Source of the DNA: Sulfurimonas sp.
GTDB lineage: Bacteria; Campylobacterota; Campylobacteria; Campylobacterales; Sulfurimonadaceae
Length of the DNA stretch: 5,966 nucleotides
Reading direction: 5' to 3'
Assembly: GCA_002733155.1 (NCBI GenBank)
Contig: NVUO01000006.1
Coordinates: 80,664 to 86,629, forward strand
Below, piece after piece: positions 1 to 5,720 of the stretch (positions within the stretch are counted from its first letter, which is position 1; every line of letters begins with the position of its first letter). A program made the translations under genes and the position numbers. Below the pieces are notes generated by a model. The model saw only the letters and a program-made list of their open reading frames with translations, had not been told where the DNA came from and ran no database searches.

Positions 1-1023
1 GTTACACATACTATTTTTGCTGGTGATGATTCAAAAGAGACCTTAAAAGATGGTTTTGCTATAAAGATTATGACTGGAGCTAAAATTCCAGATGGTACTG
101 AGTGTATAGTGCCTATTGAAAATGTCACACTCACAGATTATGGAGTAAACTTACCAGATAAGCTTATAAGTGGTATACATATTAGACTTTGTGGTGAGGA
201 TATAAAAAGTGATAATAAACTCTTAGAATCTGGTACTAAACTTTATGCACACCATATTACTCTTTTAGCATCCCAAGGTATATCTCACGTAAAAGTTTAT
301 AAAAAACCAAGGGTAGCCATATTTGCATCTGGAAATGAGCTTAAAATGCATTTTGAAAATGTAGAGTCATACCAACTATACAATACAAATACTCCAACTT
401 TTTATTCACGTGTAAAAGAACTTTCTTGTGAAGTAGAGTTTATCGGTACTGCACATGATAGTTTAGAAGATATACATGTACATATAAAATCCGCACTTGA
501 TTGTGATTTAGTTATTACATCCGGAGGAGTAAGTGTAGGTGATGCAGATTTTACAAAAGAAGCTTTTGGAGCCTTTGGATATGATATATTCTTTGATAAA
601 ATTGAGATAAAACCAGGAAAACCAACTACAGTTGGTCAAATTGGAGATACATTTATTTTAAATCTTCCAGGTAATCCTCTTGCAGCTGCTTTAAACTTTG
701 AGTTATTTGGTCAAAGTATTATTTTAGCATTAAGTGGGAACAATGAGAAATACTTAAATTTTATACAAACAAAACTAAAAGATGACTATAAACTAAAAGC
801 TGGAAGAAGGACTTTAATACCAGGATTTTTTGACGGTACATTTTTTAGTCCACACAAAAAATTTGCACCAGGAATGATATCACCCCTAGCTACCTCAAAT
901 GCGTATATAATCATAGATGAAAATATTGATTTTTTAGCAAAAAACTCCCTAGTAAATATAATTCCAACAAGATTTTGTTTTACATCTAAAGAAAAAACAA
1001 ACTTAATAACTAAAGTCAACTAG
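1..1023 (+). CDS. moeA: Molybdopterin molybdenumtransferase MoeA, 5'-truncated by window edge
   Basis: The reading frame is open from base 1, so about 60 N-terminal residues lie outside the window; 340 residues and the TAG stop are visible (the family is usually near 400). MoeA inserts molybdate into adenylylated molybdopterin in the cytoplasm, the last common step of molybdenum cofactor synthesis. Visible family marks, numbered in the fragment, are IMTGAKIPDGT (23-33), SGNEL (about 110-114), the molybdopterin-binding GGVSVGDAD (175-183), KPGKP (204-208) and LPGNP (222-226), followed by the C-terminal beta domain. The family's usual TGDEL motif reads SGNEL here, an Asp to Asn change. The catalytic N-terminal Asp region is not visible. 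The gene ends 3 bp from the stop of convergent queD. Identification is firm; whether it handles molybdenum or tungsten cannot be told. Confidence 0.95.
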   Translation, partial: VTHTIFAGDDSKETLKDGFAIKIMTGAKIPDGTECIVPIENVTLTDYGVNLPDKLISGIHIRLCGEDIKSDNKLLESGTKLYAHHITLLASQGISHVKVYKKPRVAIFASGNELKMHFENVESYQLYNTNTPTFYSRVKELSCEVEFIGTAHDSLEDIHVHIKSALDCDLVITSGGVSVGDADFTKEAFGAFGYDIFFDKIEIKPGKPTTVGQIGDTFILNLPGNPLAAALNFELFGQSIILALSGNNEKYLNFIQTKLKDDYKLKAGRRTLIPGFFDGTFFSPHKKFAPGMISPLATSNAYIIIDENIDFLAKNSLVNIIPTRFCFTSKEKTNLITKVN

Positions 1024-1026
1024 GAA

Positions 1027-1608
1027 CTATACGTTTCTAGAGTTTATAAACTTTTCATTATTTAGAATTTTTTTCCAAAGAGAAGAATCTTTCCAAGTAT
1101 CTTGTATTTCATCACTAAAGATAATTTCTTTTAAATTTATCTCACCCATATTTTTTGAATAAGCATCCTCTTTAAAAGCCTGAGCATAACCAGTATCTGT
1201 TTCATGTACAATAACAGAATTCAGACTAACCTCTTTTTCCCCATTTACACCTGAGGTAAGCTCTAAAAGCTTATCTATCATTAAAAATATTACACGTGAG
1301 AACTGTTCAGCTGATGGTGATACTGGCAATTCAACCCACCTTGATGAGTGTTTTTTCATATCAGATATGTATCCTTTATTATCTTCACTCCAAATTGTGA
1401 TTGCATGATCAAAACTCTCTACAAGAGCTTTAATATTTTGTTTCATTAAACCAAAATCATATACCATCTGACCATTATCTAAAAAGTTTGATGAAAATAA
1501 AATCTCAATCTTGTAAGAGTGACCATGTACAGAACTTCTACATTTAATACTAGAACAACCCCTAACTATATGAGCATTTTCAAATTTAAAAAGTTTTCTA
1601 ATAATCAT
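1027..1608 (-). CDS. queD: 6-carboxy-5,6,7,8-tetrahydropterin synthase QueD
   Basis: QueD is a cytoplasmic zinc enzyme of the PTPS/QueD fold. It converts 7,8-dihydroneopterin triphosphate (made from GTP) to 6-carboxytetrahydropterin, the substrate of QueE, on the way to queuosine. Zinc ligands are visible as H13 (FENAH) and H28/H30 (VHGHSY). C23 or C18 is the candidate catalytic cysteine, with D67-H68 (SFDHA), E101 (SPSAEQF) and E136 (VHETDTG) as the remaining conserved sites. At 193 aa it is much longer than the roughly 120-aa E. coli enzyme: extra residues lie at about 74-95 and in a C-terminal tail after 145. The ATG at 1608-1606 is supported by AAAGGAG (1624-1618, 9 nt upstream), which lies across the end of queE; the queE stop is 4 bp away, so translation is probably coupled. 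It converges on moeA. Confidence 0.93.
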   Translation of the reverse strand: MIIRKLFKFENAHIVRGCSSIKCRSSVHGHSYKIEILFSSNFLDNGQMVYDFGLMKQNIKALVESFDHAITIWSEDNKGYISDMKKHSSRWVELPVSPSAEQFSRVIFLMIDKLLELTSGVNGEKEVSLNSVIVHETDTGYAQAFKEDAYSKNMGEINLKEIIFSDEIQDTWKDSSLWKKILNNEKFINSRNV

Positions 1609-1612
1609 TTTA

Positions 1613-2371
1613 CTAAACTCCTTTATTTTGATTCCAAATTCTTATATGAAGTCTATCAGAAAAGTTATAGCCTTTATCTTTACAAAACTCAATCAATGGT
1701 TCTGTATTAGCCTCTATCTCTGCTTTATTACCACCTAGTGGCATACAATAGACCTCAGTCCTTGGTGAATGTACTATTATCCTAGATATTTCCTCTTCTA
1801 AGCCTAGGTTAATAGAATCAGCATCTATGCTAAACTTAAAAAAAGCCTCTTTAGCATTTGAAGCTATAGAGTAAATAACATTACCACGTACCCTTTTACT
1901 TAAAGCTTCATGTGAGTTTGATAATTTTACAGATAAGGCAAATATACACTGCTTATAGACTGGAAATTTATCAAAATCTACAGCTATTGAACCATTAGTT
2001 TCAAAGGTTATCCTGTGAGCTTTTTTAAGCAAGCCTTGTAAAAATTCTACAAATATCAAATCATTTGCGTATATTAATGGTTCACCACCTGTTAATACAA
2101 TATCTACATTTTCTGGTAAGTCATACAAGTCTAATATATTTAATAATTGCGATGATTTTGAAATCGGAATCCAATTAGAAGAAAAATGTTCCTTATTTAC
2201 CGCATACACGGTATCACAACCAAGTATATATTCACCACTTGGCGTTTTTTCTTTACAACCAAAACCCTCACATTTCATATTACATCCGCCAAAACGAAAA
2301 AACAGCGATGGCTTACCAATATATCGACCTTCACCCTGAATAGAATAAAAATGTTCTACCAAATATACCAA
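1613..2371 (-). CDS. queE: 7-carboxy-7-deazaguanine synthase QueE (radical SAM), TTG start
   Basis: QueE is a radical-SAM enzyme that rearranges 6-carboxytetrahydropterin to 7-carboxy-7-deazaguanine, directly after QueD. Motifs in the 252-aa product are SIQGEG (10-15), FRFGGC (25-30), the SAM-binding LTGGEP (93-98), FETNGS (123-128) and SVKLSNS (147-153). The usual CX3CX2CDT cluster motif is altered: C30-X3-C34 is followed by a stretch containing C39, and the CDT signature only appears at C52 (GCDTVYAV), so the [4Fe-4S] ligands are probably C30, C34 and C52. The start is TTG at 2371-2369, preceded by AAAGG six nt upstream; no ATG fits and the Q-G-E-G motif follows at the usual distance. It is immediately followed by queD. 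A tandem hairpin repeat lies just upstream of its ribosome binding site. Confidence 0.93.
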   Translation of the reverse strand: MVYLVEHFYSIQGEGRYIGKPSLFFRFGGCNMKCEGFGCKEKTPSGEYILGCDTVYAVNKEHFSSNWIPISKSSQLLNILDLYDLPENVDIVLTGGEPLIYANDLIFVEFLQGLLKKAHRITFETNGSIAVDFDKFPVYKQCIFALSVKLSNSHEALSKRVRGNVIYSIASNAKEAFFKFSIDADSINLGLEEEISRIIVHSPRTEVYCMPLGGNKAEIEANTEPLIEFCKDKGYNFSDRLHIRIWNQNKGV

Positions 2372-2390
2372 GTCTTACCTTTTTTCTTTT

Positions 2391-2418
2391 GAGATTCCAA
2401 ATCCAGTTTGGAATGACG
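2391..2418 (-). repeat. Dispersed 28-bp hairpin repeat, unit 1
   Basis: Eight-bp stem ATTCCAAA (2394-2401) / TTTGGAAT (2407-2414) with a 5-nt loop. In minus orientation it begins CGTCATTCC and ends GGAATCTC, the same frame as the other units in this window (2436, 2493, 3588, 5693, 5782). Confidence 0.85.
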
Positions 2419-2435
2419 AATTGTTCTGTCATTTT

Positions 2436-2463
2436 GAGATTCCAAATCCAGTTTGGAATGACG
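2436..2463 (-). repeat. Dispersed 28-bp hairpin repeat, unit 2
   Basis: Identical to unit 1. The stem is 2439-2446 / 2452-2459. It is part of the 43-bp tandem duplication. Confidence 0.85.
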
Positions 2464-2492
2464 AATTGTTCTGTAACCATGAAATACCATAT

Positions 2493-2520
2493 CGTCATCC
2501 TGAACTTGATTCAGGATCTA
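2493..2520 (+). repeat. Dispersed 28-bp hairpin repeat, unit 3
   Basis: Stem ATCCTGAA (2497-2504) / TTCAGGAT (2510-2517) around CTTGA. It differs from units 1 and 2 at stem positions, but each change is matched on the other arm. It lies 11 bp downstream of the moaA stop; no T-tract follows in the direction of moaA transcription, so it is not a canonical intrinsic terminator. Confidence 0.85.
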
Positions 2521-2531
2521 GCTACAAAACT

Positions 2532-3497
2532 TTAGCCACCAGTTTCGTAAAAAGCACGTGAAGAAACTTCACCATCCTCACCACCCCAACGATTTTTTTC
2601 AGGTTTTGTACGTACAACTTCACGTAATACTTCAGTTGCAGCCTTTATATCGCCCGCTTTTATTGCTTTGCCAATGCTAAGTGCCTCGTCAAAATAAAGA
2701 CATGGTATTAAATTACCCTCAGCTGTTAGTCTAATACGGTTACATTTTTTACAAAAGTCATCTTCGTATGGTTCAATAATTCCAAATCTATAGCCATCTT
2801 TCATACGATAATAATGGGATGGGCTTGAACCATCAAAACCTTCATCTTCAAATTCATAATGTTTTTTTAAGATGGATAAGAGTTCAGCTGACTTAACCCC
2901 GCTAATATCTTTGGCTGCAAACTTATTTTCCATATATTCTATAAAACGTACAGACATATTACGTTTTTTACAATATTCCAATACATCTATAATCTCGTTT
3001 GCATTCATATTTTTCATTGGAACCATATTTACTTTAACTTTAAGTCCAACTTTTATAGCTTCTTCAACACCCTCTAAAACTTTTTTAAGTACATCTTTTC
3101 CTGCAATTGCCAATGCAACCTCAGGTTTTAAAGTATCTATACTTATATTTATACGCTTAAGCCCAGAATCTTTTAACCTTTGCGCAGTACCCTTAAGTAA
3201 AAAGGCATTAGTAGTCATAGCTAAGTCTATTTTTGGTTCATAGTCATAAATCATTTTAATAAATTTATCTAAATCTTCACGAAGAAGTGGTTCACCACCA
3301 GTAATTCGAATCTTTTTAACACCCTCATCAATGGCTATTTTGATAAATTCAAATAGTTCTTCAAATGATAGTAAGTTTTCTTTTGGCACCCAAGAAAAAG
3401 GTTTCTCAGGCATACAGTATTGACATCTAAAATTACAGCGTTCAGTTACAGAGACACGTAAATAGTCAACTACTCTATCGTAGCTATCTATTAGCAT
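2532..3497 (-). CDS. moaA: GTP 3',8-cyclase MoaA (radical SAM)
   Basis: MoaA carries out the first step of molybdenum cofactor synthesis, converting GTP to (8S)-3',8-cyclo-7,8-dihydroguanosine 5'-triphosphate, which MoaC then uses. The 321-aa product is full length for the family (about 330). It has the N-terminal SAM cluster motif CNFRCQYC (C21, C25, C28), the SAM-binding TGGEP (66-70), the C-terminal substrate-side cluster C249-X2-C252-X13-C266 within [10 protein letters not shown], and the C-terminal Gly-Gly needed for activity in characterised MoaA. The ATG at 3497-3495 has AGGA six nt upstream. A TATAAT box stands about 30 bp upstream. It is the first gene of a minus-strand series with queE and queD; co-transcription across the 160-bp repeat-filled gap is possible but not shown. 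Confidence 0.97.
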   Translation of the reverse strand: MLIDSYDRVVDYLRVSVTERCNFRCQYCMPEKPFSWVPKENLLSFEELFEFIKIAIDEGVKKIRITGGEPLLREDLDKFIKMIYDYEPKIDLAMTTNAFLLKGTAQRLKDSGLKRINISIDTLKPEVALAIAGKDVLKKVLEGVEEAIKVGLKVKVNMVPMKNMNANEIIDVLEYCKKRNMSVRFIEYMENKFAAKDISGVKSAELLSILKKHYEFEDEGFDGSSPSHYYRMKDGYRFGIIEPYEDDFCKKCNRIRLTAEGNLIPCLYFDEALSIGKAIKAGDIKAATEVLREVVRTKPEKNRWGGEDGEVSSRAFYETGG

Positions 3498-3527
3498 TAT
3501 ATATCCTAAATATTATTATGTACTGGT

Positions 3528-3533
3528 ATTATA
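3528..3533 (-). promoter_or_regulatory. Candidate -10 box of moaA
   Basis: A perfect TATAAT on the minus strand, 30 bp upstream of the moaA ATG, predicts a leader of about 23 nt that includes the AGGA site. No TTGACA-like -35 is present; the upstream stretch is T/A-rich, as is common in Campylobacterota promoters. This is an inference from the motif only. Confidence 0.5.
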
Positions 3534-3559
3534 TCTTGAAGAGGTAAAAAGTAAGTTTA

Positions 3560-3587
3560 AATTTAATTTGCAATTCCAAATTAAATT
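3560..3587. repeat. 11-bp perfect AT-rich inverted repeat
   Basis: AATTTAATTTG (3560-3570) is the exact reverse complement of CAAATTAAATT (3577-3587), with a 6-nt loop CAATTC. It abuts hairpin repeat unit 4 without a gap. It could be an operator or RNA hairpin upstream of moaA, or a decayed repeat unit; a bidirectional terminator is less likely because no clean T-tract follows. Confidence 0.6.
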
Positions 3588-3615
3588 CGTCATTCCAAAC
3601 TAGATTTGGAATCTC
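3588..3615 (+). repeat. Dispersed 28-bp hairpin repeat, unit 4
   Basis: Stem ATTCCAAA (3592-3599) / TTTGGAAT (3605-3612) with loop CTAGA. It lies just beyond the porin terminator tail and upstream of moaA. Confidence 0.85.
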
Positions 3616-3660
3616 TAAAAAAGTGTAAAAGATATCAAGTCACACTAAGTGACCTGATAT
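3616..3660 (-). terminator. Intrinsic terminator of the porin gene
   Basis: The stem is ATATCA (3632-3637) with TGATAT (3655-3660) and GTCAC (3639-3643) with GTGAC (3649-3653). There is one internal mismatch (3638/3654) and loop ACTAA. On the minus strand the hairpin is followed by CTTTTACACTTTTTT (3631-3617). It begins 7 bp after the porin stop codon, the expected place for a Rho-independent terminator. Confidence 0.8.
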
Positions 3661-3667
3661 TGTAAGA

Positions 3668-4918
3668 TTATTTTGTAGAAAATTTATAATCTAACATAGC
3701 CCAAAATTTTACAGTATCTGTATTTAATCCACCAATACCATTATTTGTATCAGCCGAATAACTAGCTACTTTTAATAAACCACCAAGGTTTTTAACACCA
3801 GGAATTTTATTTTTATAAACTGCATCAATTTCTCTACCATAATCTGTATTGCCAACTTCACTTTGAAAATCATGATAAACAGCTTTAAATAGACCATACC
3901 CTTTAGACTTATAACCAAGCATAACAGTAAAGTCTTCTAAGCCAGCAGCTGGTGTAGATAAAAACTTATCAGCCCAACCATTTTTACCATGTAATGTAGC
4001 TAAAGGAGTACTAAATGCAGTATCGCCAGCACCTTGTATACCACTTAAAGACTCATAACCAACAGCTGCAATTACACCATTCATATTCATACCAACATTT
4101 ATATTGTACCAATCAGCATTAGCTTTTACATTATCCGGACCATCTGATTTATCAAGTGATGCATCATCTTGAGTTGCATATTCAGCACGATAGTTTATTT
4201 TTAAAGAACTATTTACAGGTACATTACCTGTCAAAGATAAACCATAAGTATCATGAACTGAACCAATTAGATAAGCATAAGCTGTAACTTTTAGTTCTGG
4301 CATCATTGCATAAGAAGCATTAAAAAGTAAAGTTCTTGTATCATAACTATCTACTTTTGGTCCGCCATCAGCAAATATAGTATTTACTTGGCTAATATAA
4401 GAAGCAAATAGATTAAGACCTTTTATATCATTATTTGTTAAAGTAATAGCATCATATGTTTGAGGCATTTGTCTCCAACCAACTGCACCAACAAATCTTT
4501 GGTTATCAAGATTCATCAGTTGACGACCAAATCTTAATTTAGTTTTTCCAGTTTTAAAATCTATATATGACTGAGTAAGACGAGTTTGTTTTGCATCAGC
4601 TACTACAGAATTTGCGTTTGCATTATTAGTAGCTAAGTCACGATAATTATCATTTAATAAACTTACATTAGTCATCTCAGCATATGCAGACATCCAACTA
4701 GTTCCAAATAAATCAGCTCCAGCACCAATTACTAAACGATTTGTTAGCGCGTTAGCATTAGAAACCGAATTATCATCATCTACCATTTCGTAACGTGGAC
4801 GAATTTCACCTTTTACATACACATTATCAGTAATTGACAGACCATCTGCCTGAACTGACACTGAACTAGCACCTATCATCATAGCTGCAACTATAGATAT
4901 TCTTAATATTTTCTTCAT
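3668..4918 (-). CDS. Outer-membrane beta-barrel porin, alginate-export-like
   Basis: This is a 416-aa outer-membrane protein probably forming a channel for small solutes or anions; the substrate is not evident. The N-terminus is a classical Sec signal peptide: basic MKK, a hydrophobic core around residues 7-18, and VQA (22-24) before the likely cleavage at A24-D25. The mature part alternates short hydrophobic strands with polar loops (KGEIRPRYE, NRLVIGAGADL, LRFGRQ, FKAVYHDF) and ends in WAMLDYKFSTK. Segment 129-157, with FGRQ, DNQRF, VGWRQ and QTYDA, resembles the alginate export family (PF13372-like) by memory; export of alginate itself is not implied. The ATG at 4918-4916 is chosen because AGGAG stands 5 nt upstream and the signal peptide starts there. 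The same frame runs back to 4999 but that extension would bury the signal peptide and cross an inverted repeat. A terminator follows directly. Confidence 0.88.
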   Translation of the reverse strand: MKKILRISIVAAMMIGASSVSVQADGLSITDNVYVKGEIRPRYEMVDDDNSVSNANALTNRLVIGAGADLFGTSWMSAYAEMTNVSLLNDNYRDLATNNANANSVVADAKQTRLTQSYIDFKTGKTKLRFGRQLMNLDNQRFVGAVGWRQMPQTYDAITLTNNDIKGLNLFASYISQVNTIFADGGPKVDSYDTRTLLFNASYAMMPELKVTAYAYLIGSVHDTYGLSLTGNVPVNSSLKINYRAEYATQDDASLDKSDGPDNVKANADWYNINVGMNMNGVIAAVGYESLSGIQGAGDTAFSTPLATLHGKNGWADKFLSTPAAGLEDFTVMLGYKSKGYGLFKAVYHDFQSEVGNTDYGREIDAVYKNKIPGVKNLGGLLKVASYSADTNNGIGGLNTDTVKFWAMLDYKFSTK

Positions 4919-4954
4919 TTTATCTCCTGTTTTGTATAAATAAATCACCCCTTT

Positions 4955-5004
4955 TTGAAGTGATAAGAAAATGACATTATTATGACACTCTTTTATCACT
5001 TCAA
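4955..5004. promoter_or_regulatory. 12-bp inverted repeat upstream of porin, enclosing paired ATGACA
   Basis: TTGAAGTGATAA (4955-4966) is exactly inverted as TTATCACTTCAA (4993-5004), with 26 bp between the arms. The spacer holds two direct copies of ATGACA (4971-4976 and 4982-4987), 11 bp apart. The element ends about 37 bp upstream of the porin ATG, between candidate promoter and ribosome binding site. It could be a regulatory RNA stem in the porin leader or a two-part operator. No known regulator site is recognised. Confidence 0.55.
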
Positions 5005-5031
5005 GTAATATGATTTATTAGAACTTCACAT

Positions 5032-5037
5032 ATTCTA
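5032..5037 (-). promoter_or_regulatory. Candidate -10 box of the porin gene
   Basis: TAGAAT on the minus strand (5 of 6 to TATAAT), preceded by TG. It predicts a start near 5025 and a leader of roughly 105 nt that contains the 12-bp inverted repeat. The 11-bp phased AT repeats at 5049-5092 would lie at about -24 to -67. CATAAT at 4984-4979 is an alternative that would place the start inside the inverted repeat. Confidence 0.35.
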
Positions 5038-5048
5038 CATCTCTTATT

Positions 5049-5092
5049 TTTAAATTAAGTTTAAATTATGTAATTTGTTTATAATTTGTTTA
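5049..5092. repeat. 11-bp phased AT-rich tandem repeats in divergent promoter region
   Basis: Four consecutive 11-mers form two pairs: TTTAAATTAAG (5049-5059) with TTTAAATTATG (5060-5070), then TAATTTGTTTA twice (5071-5081 and 5082-5092). The phase is close to one helical turn. Campylobacter RpoD promoters are known to carry a periodic AT signal in place of a -35 box, and this block sits correctly for either the porin promoter (minus) or the TATAAT at 5109 (plus). Confidence 0.6.
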
Positions 5093-5108
5093 TATTTTCA
5101 TATAGTTG

Positions 5109-5114
5109 TATAAT
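5109..5114 (+). promoter_or_regulatory. Candidate distal -10 box of the RDD gene
   Basis: A perfect TATAAT preceded by TTG, with the T-rich 11-bp phased block upstream. It would give a leader of about 57 nt holding the 14-bp palindrome AAGTTTATAAACTT (5142-5155) and no ribosome binding site. Confidence 0.4.
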
Positions 5115-5141
5115 TTAAGCCATATTTTATATCTTTAGAAT

Positions 5142-5155
5142 AAGTTTATAAACTT
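5142..5155. promoter_or_regulatory. 14-bp perfect palindrome upstream of the RDD gene
   Basis: AAGTTTATAAACTT is its own reverse complement. It lies 10 bp upstream of the proximal TATAAT box, where a dimeric regulator could act. In such AT-rich DNA it may be chance; its 12-bp core also occurs at 1041-1052 inside queD. Confidence 0.3.
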
Positions 5156-5165
5156 TTATATTCGA

Positions 5166-5171
5166 TATAAT
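5166..5171 (+). promoter_or_regulatory. Candidate proximal -10 box of the RDD gene
   Basis: A perfect TATAAT ending 6 nt before the ATG at 5178. A start 7 nt downstream of the box would place the first transcribed base at or next to the A of the start codon, giving a leaderless mRNA. This agrees with the lack of any ribosome binding site. Confidence 0.45.
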
Positions 5172-5177
5172 TCTATT

Positions 5178-5645
5178 ATGAGATTTAGAAATATAAAAAA
5201 ACAGACAAAAGAAGAAAAAAAAGTTAAACCAAAATACTTGTATGCTTTTTTCAGCCAAAGAATAAAAGCATTAATCACAGATATGTTTATGATATATATG
5301 CCAATAATGTATGTTATAACTTATCTAGTTCTTGGTGGTAAAGATGAACTTCAAAATACTCAACTCGGCCCTCTAATAGCTGTAAGTTTATATGGTTTAA
5401 TATATGCTATCTTAGTATCAAAGTATGGACAAACACCTGGTAAAAAAGCTTATGATTTGAAAATAGTAAATGCAAGTACTGGTAATGGTATTGGATTTTT
5501 CAGAGCTTTGTTTAGATACGTAATGTTTTTATTTACTGCAACTACAGTACTTGGTTTATTTTTACCACTTATAAGAAAAGATAAAAAAGCCTTACATGAT
5601 TTAATATGTAATACATTAGTTGTACAAATAAAGGGAGTAAATTAA
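5178..5645 (+). CDS. RDD-family integral membrane protein
   Basis: This is a small inner-membrane protein of 155 aa. After a charged, Lys-rich N-terminus (1-20) come about three membrane segments, near 31-52, 64-81 and 109-132. RDD-family marks are R28 and D35 at the start of the first segment, YGQTPGKK (83-90) in the loop after the second, the FFRALFRY segment (107-114), and D141 in ALHD after the third. The function of RDD proteins is mostly unknown; some have been linked to cation transport, but nothing here shows a substrate. The ATG at 5178 is the first start after an in-frame stop at 5136 and has no Shine-Dalgarno sequence. The gene stands alone, divergent from the porin, with no evident strong terminator (a weak TTAAC/GTTAA stem at 5650-5664). 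Confidence 0.88.
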   Translation: MRFRNIKKQTKEEKKVKPKYLYAFFSQRIKALITDMFMIYMPIMYVITYLVLGGKDELQNTQLGPLIAVSLYGLIYAILVSKYGQTPGKKAYDLKIVNASTGNGIGFFRALFRYVMFLFTATTVLGLFLPLIRKDKKALHDLICNTLVVQIKGVN

Positions 5646-5692
5646 ATTATTAACTTATTGTTAAAGTTTTAATTATATAAATAATTAGTAAT

Positions 5693-5720
5693 TAGATTCT
5701 GGGTCAAGCCCAGAATGACA
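5693..5720 (-). repeat. Dispersed 28-bp hairpin repeat, unit 5
   Basis: Stem ATTCTGGG (5696-5703) / CCCAGAAT (5709-5716) with loop TCAAG. It is the most divergent and most GC-rich stem of the set, still perfectly paired. It may also slow or end transcription from the RDD gene, though no T-tract follows. Confidence 0.85.

Larger units (their letters stand above)
2387..2474. repeat. 43-bp exact tandem repeat between moaA and queE
   Basis: Two identical 43-bp copies lie at 2387-2429 and 2432-2474, with a period of 45 bp and a 2-bp joint. Each contains one 28-bp hairpin unit (2391-2418 and 2436-2463) whose stem is ATTCCAAA / TTTGGAAT around a TCCAG loop, plus a 15-bp tail. The perfect identity suggests a recent duplication. 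The repeat lies 15 bp upstream of the queE TTG codon and would be in the leader RNA if queE is read from the moaA side. Confidence 0.9.

Noticed and set aside
786..1019. 77-codon minus-strand open frame
   Set aside because: Lies wholly within moeA on the opposite strand; the product has no recognisable features and moeA is certain.
1041..1052. Palindrome AGTTTATAAACT as an operator
   Set aside because: Lies inside the queD coding end; likely chance in AT-rich sequence, although it matches the core of the palindrome at 5142-5155.
1519..1710. 63-codon plus-strand open frame
   Set aside because: Antisense to the queD start and queE end; both genes have clear motifs and ribosome binding sites.
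2186..2392. 68-codon plus-strand open frame
   Set aside because: Antisense to the N-terminal part of queE; low-complexity product, shadow frame.
2391..2520. CRISPR array
   Set aside because: Repeats of 28 bp look suggestive, but the linkers are 17 bp (unit 1 to 2) and 29 bp with one unit inverted, the unit itself diverges, and no cas gene is near.
2493..2520. Intrinsic terminator of moaA
   Set aside because: The stem is good but in the moaA direction it is followed by GACGATATGG rather than a T-tract.
2872..3243. 123-codon plus-strand open frame
   Set aside because: Antisense to the middle of moaA. The Ser/Ile/Phe-rich product is the usual result of reading an AT-rich gene backwards.
4919..4999. 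27-residue N-terminal extension of the porin
   Set aside because: The extension has no ribosome binding site, starts inside the 12-bp inverted repeat and would bury a good signal peptide; the ATG at 4918 has AGGAG at 5 nt.
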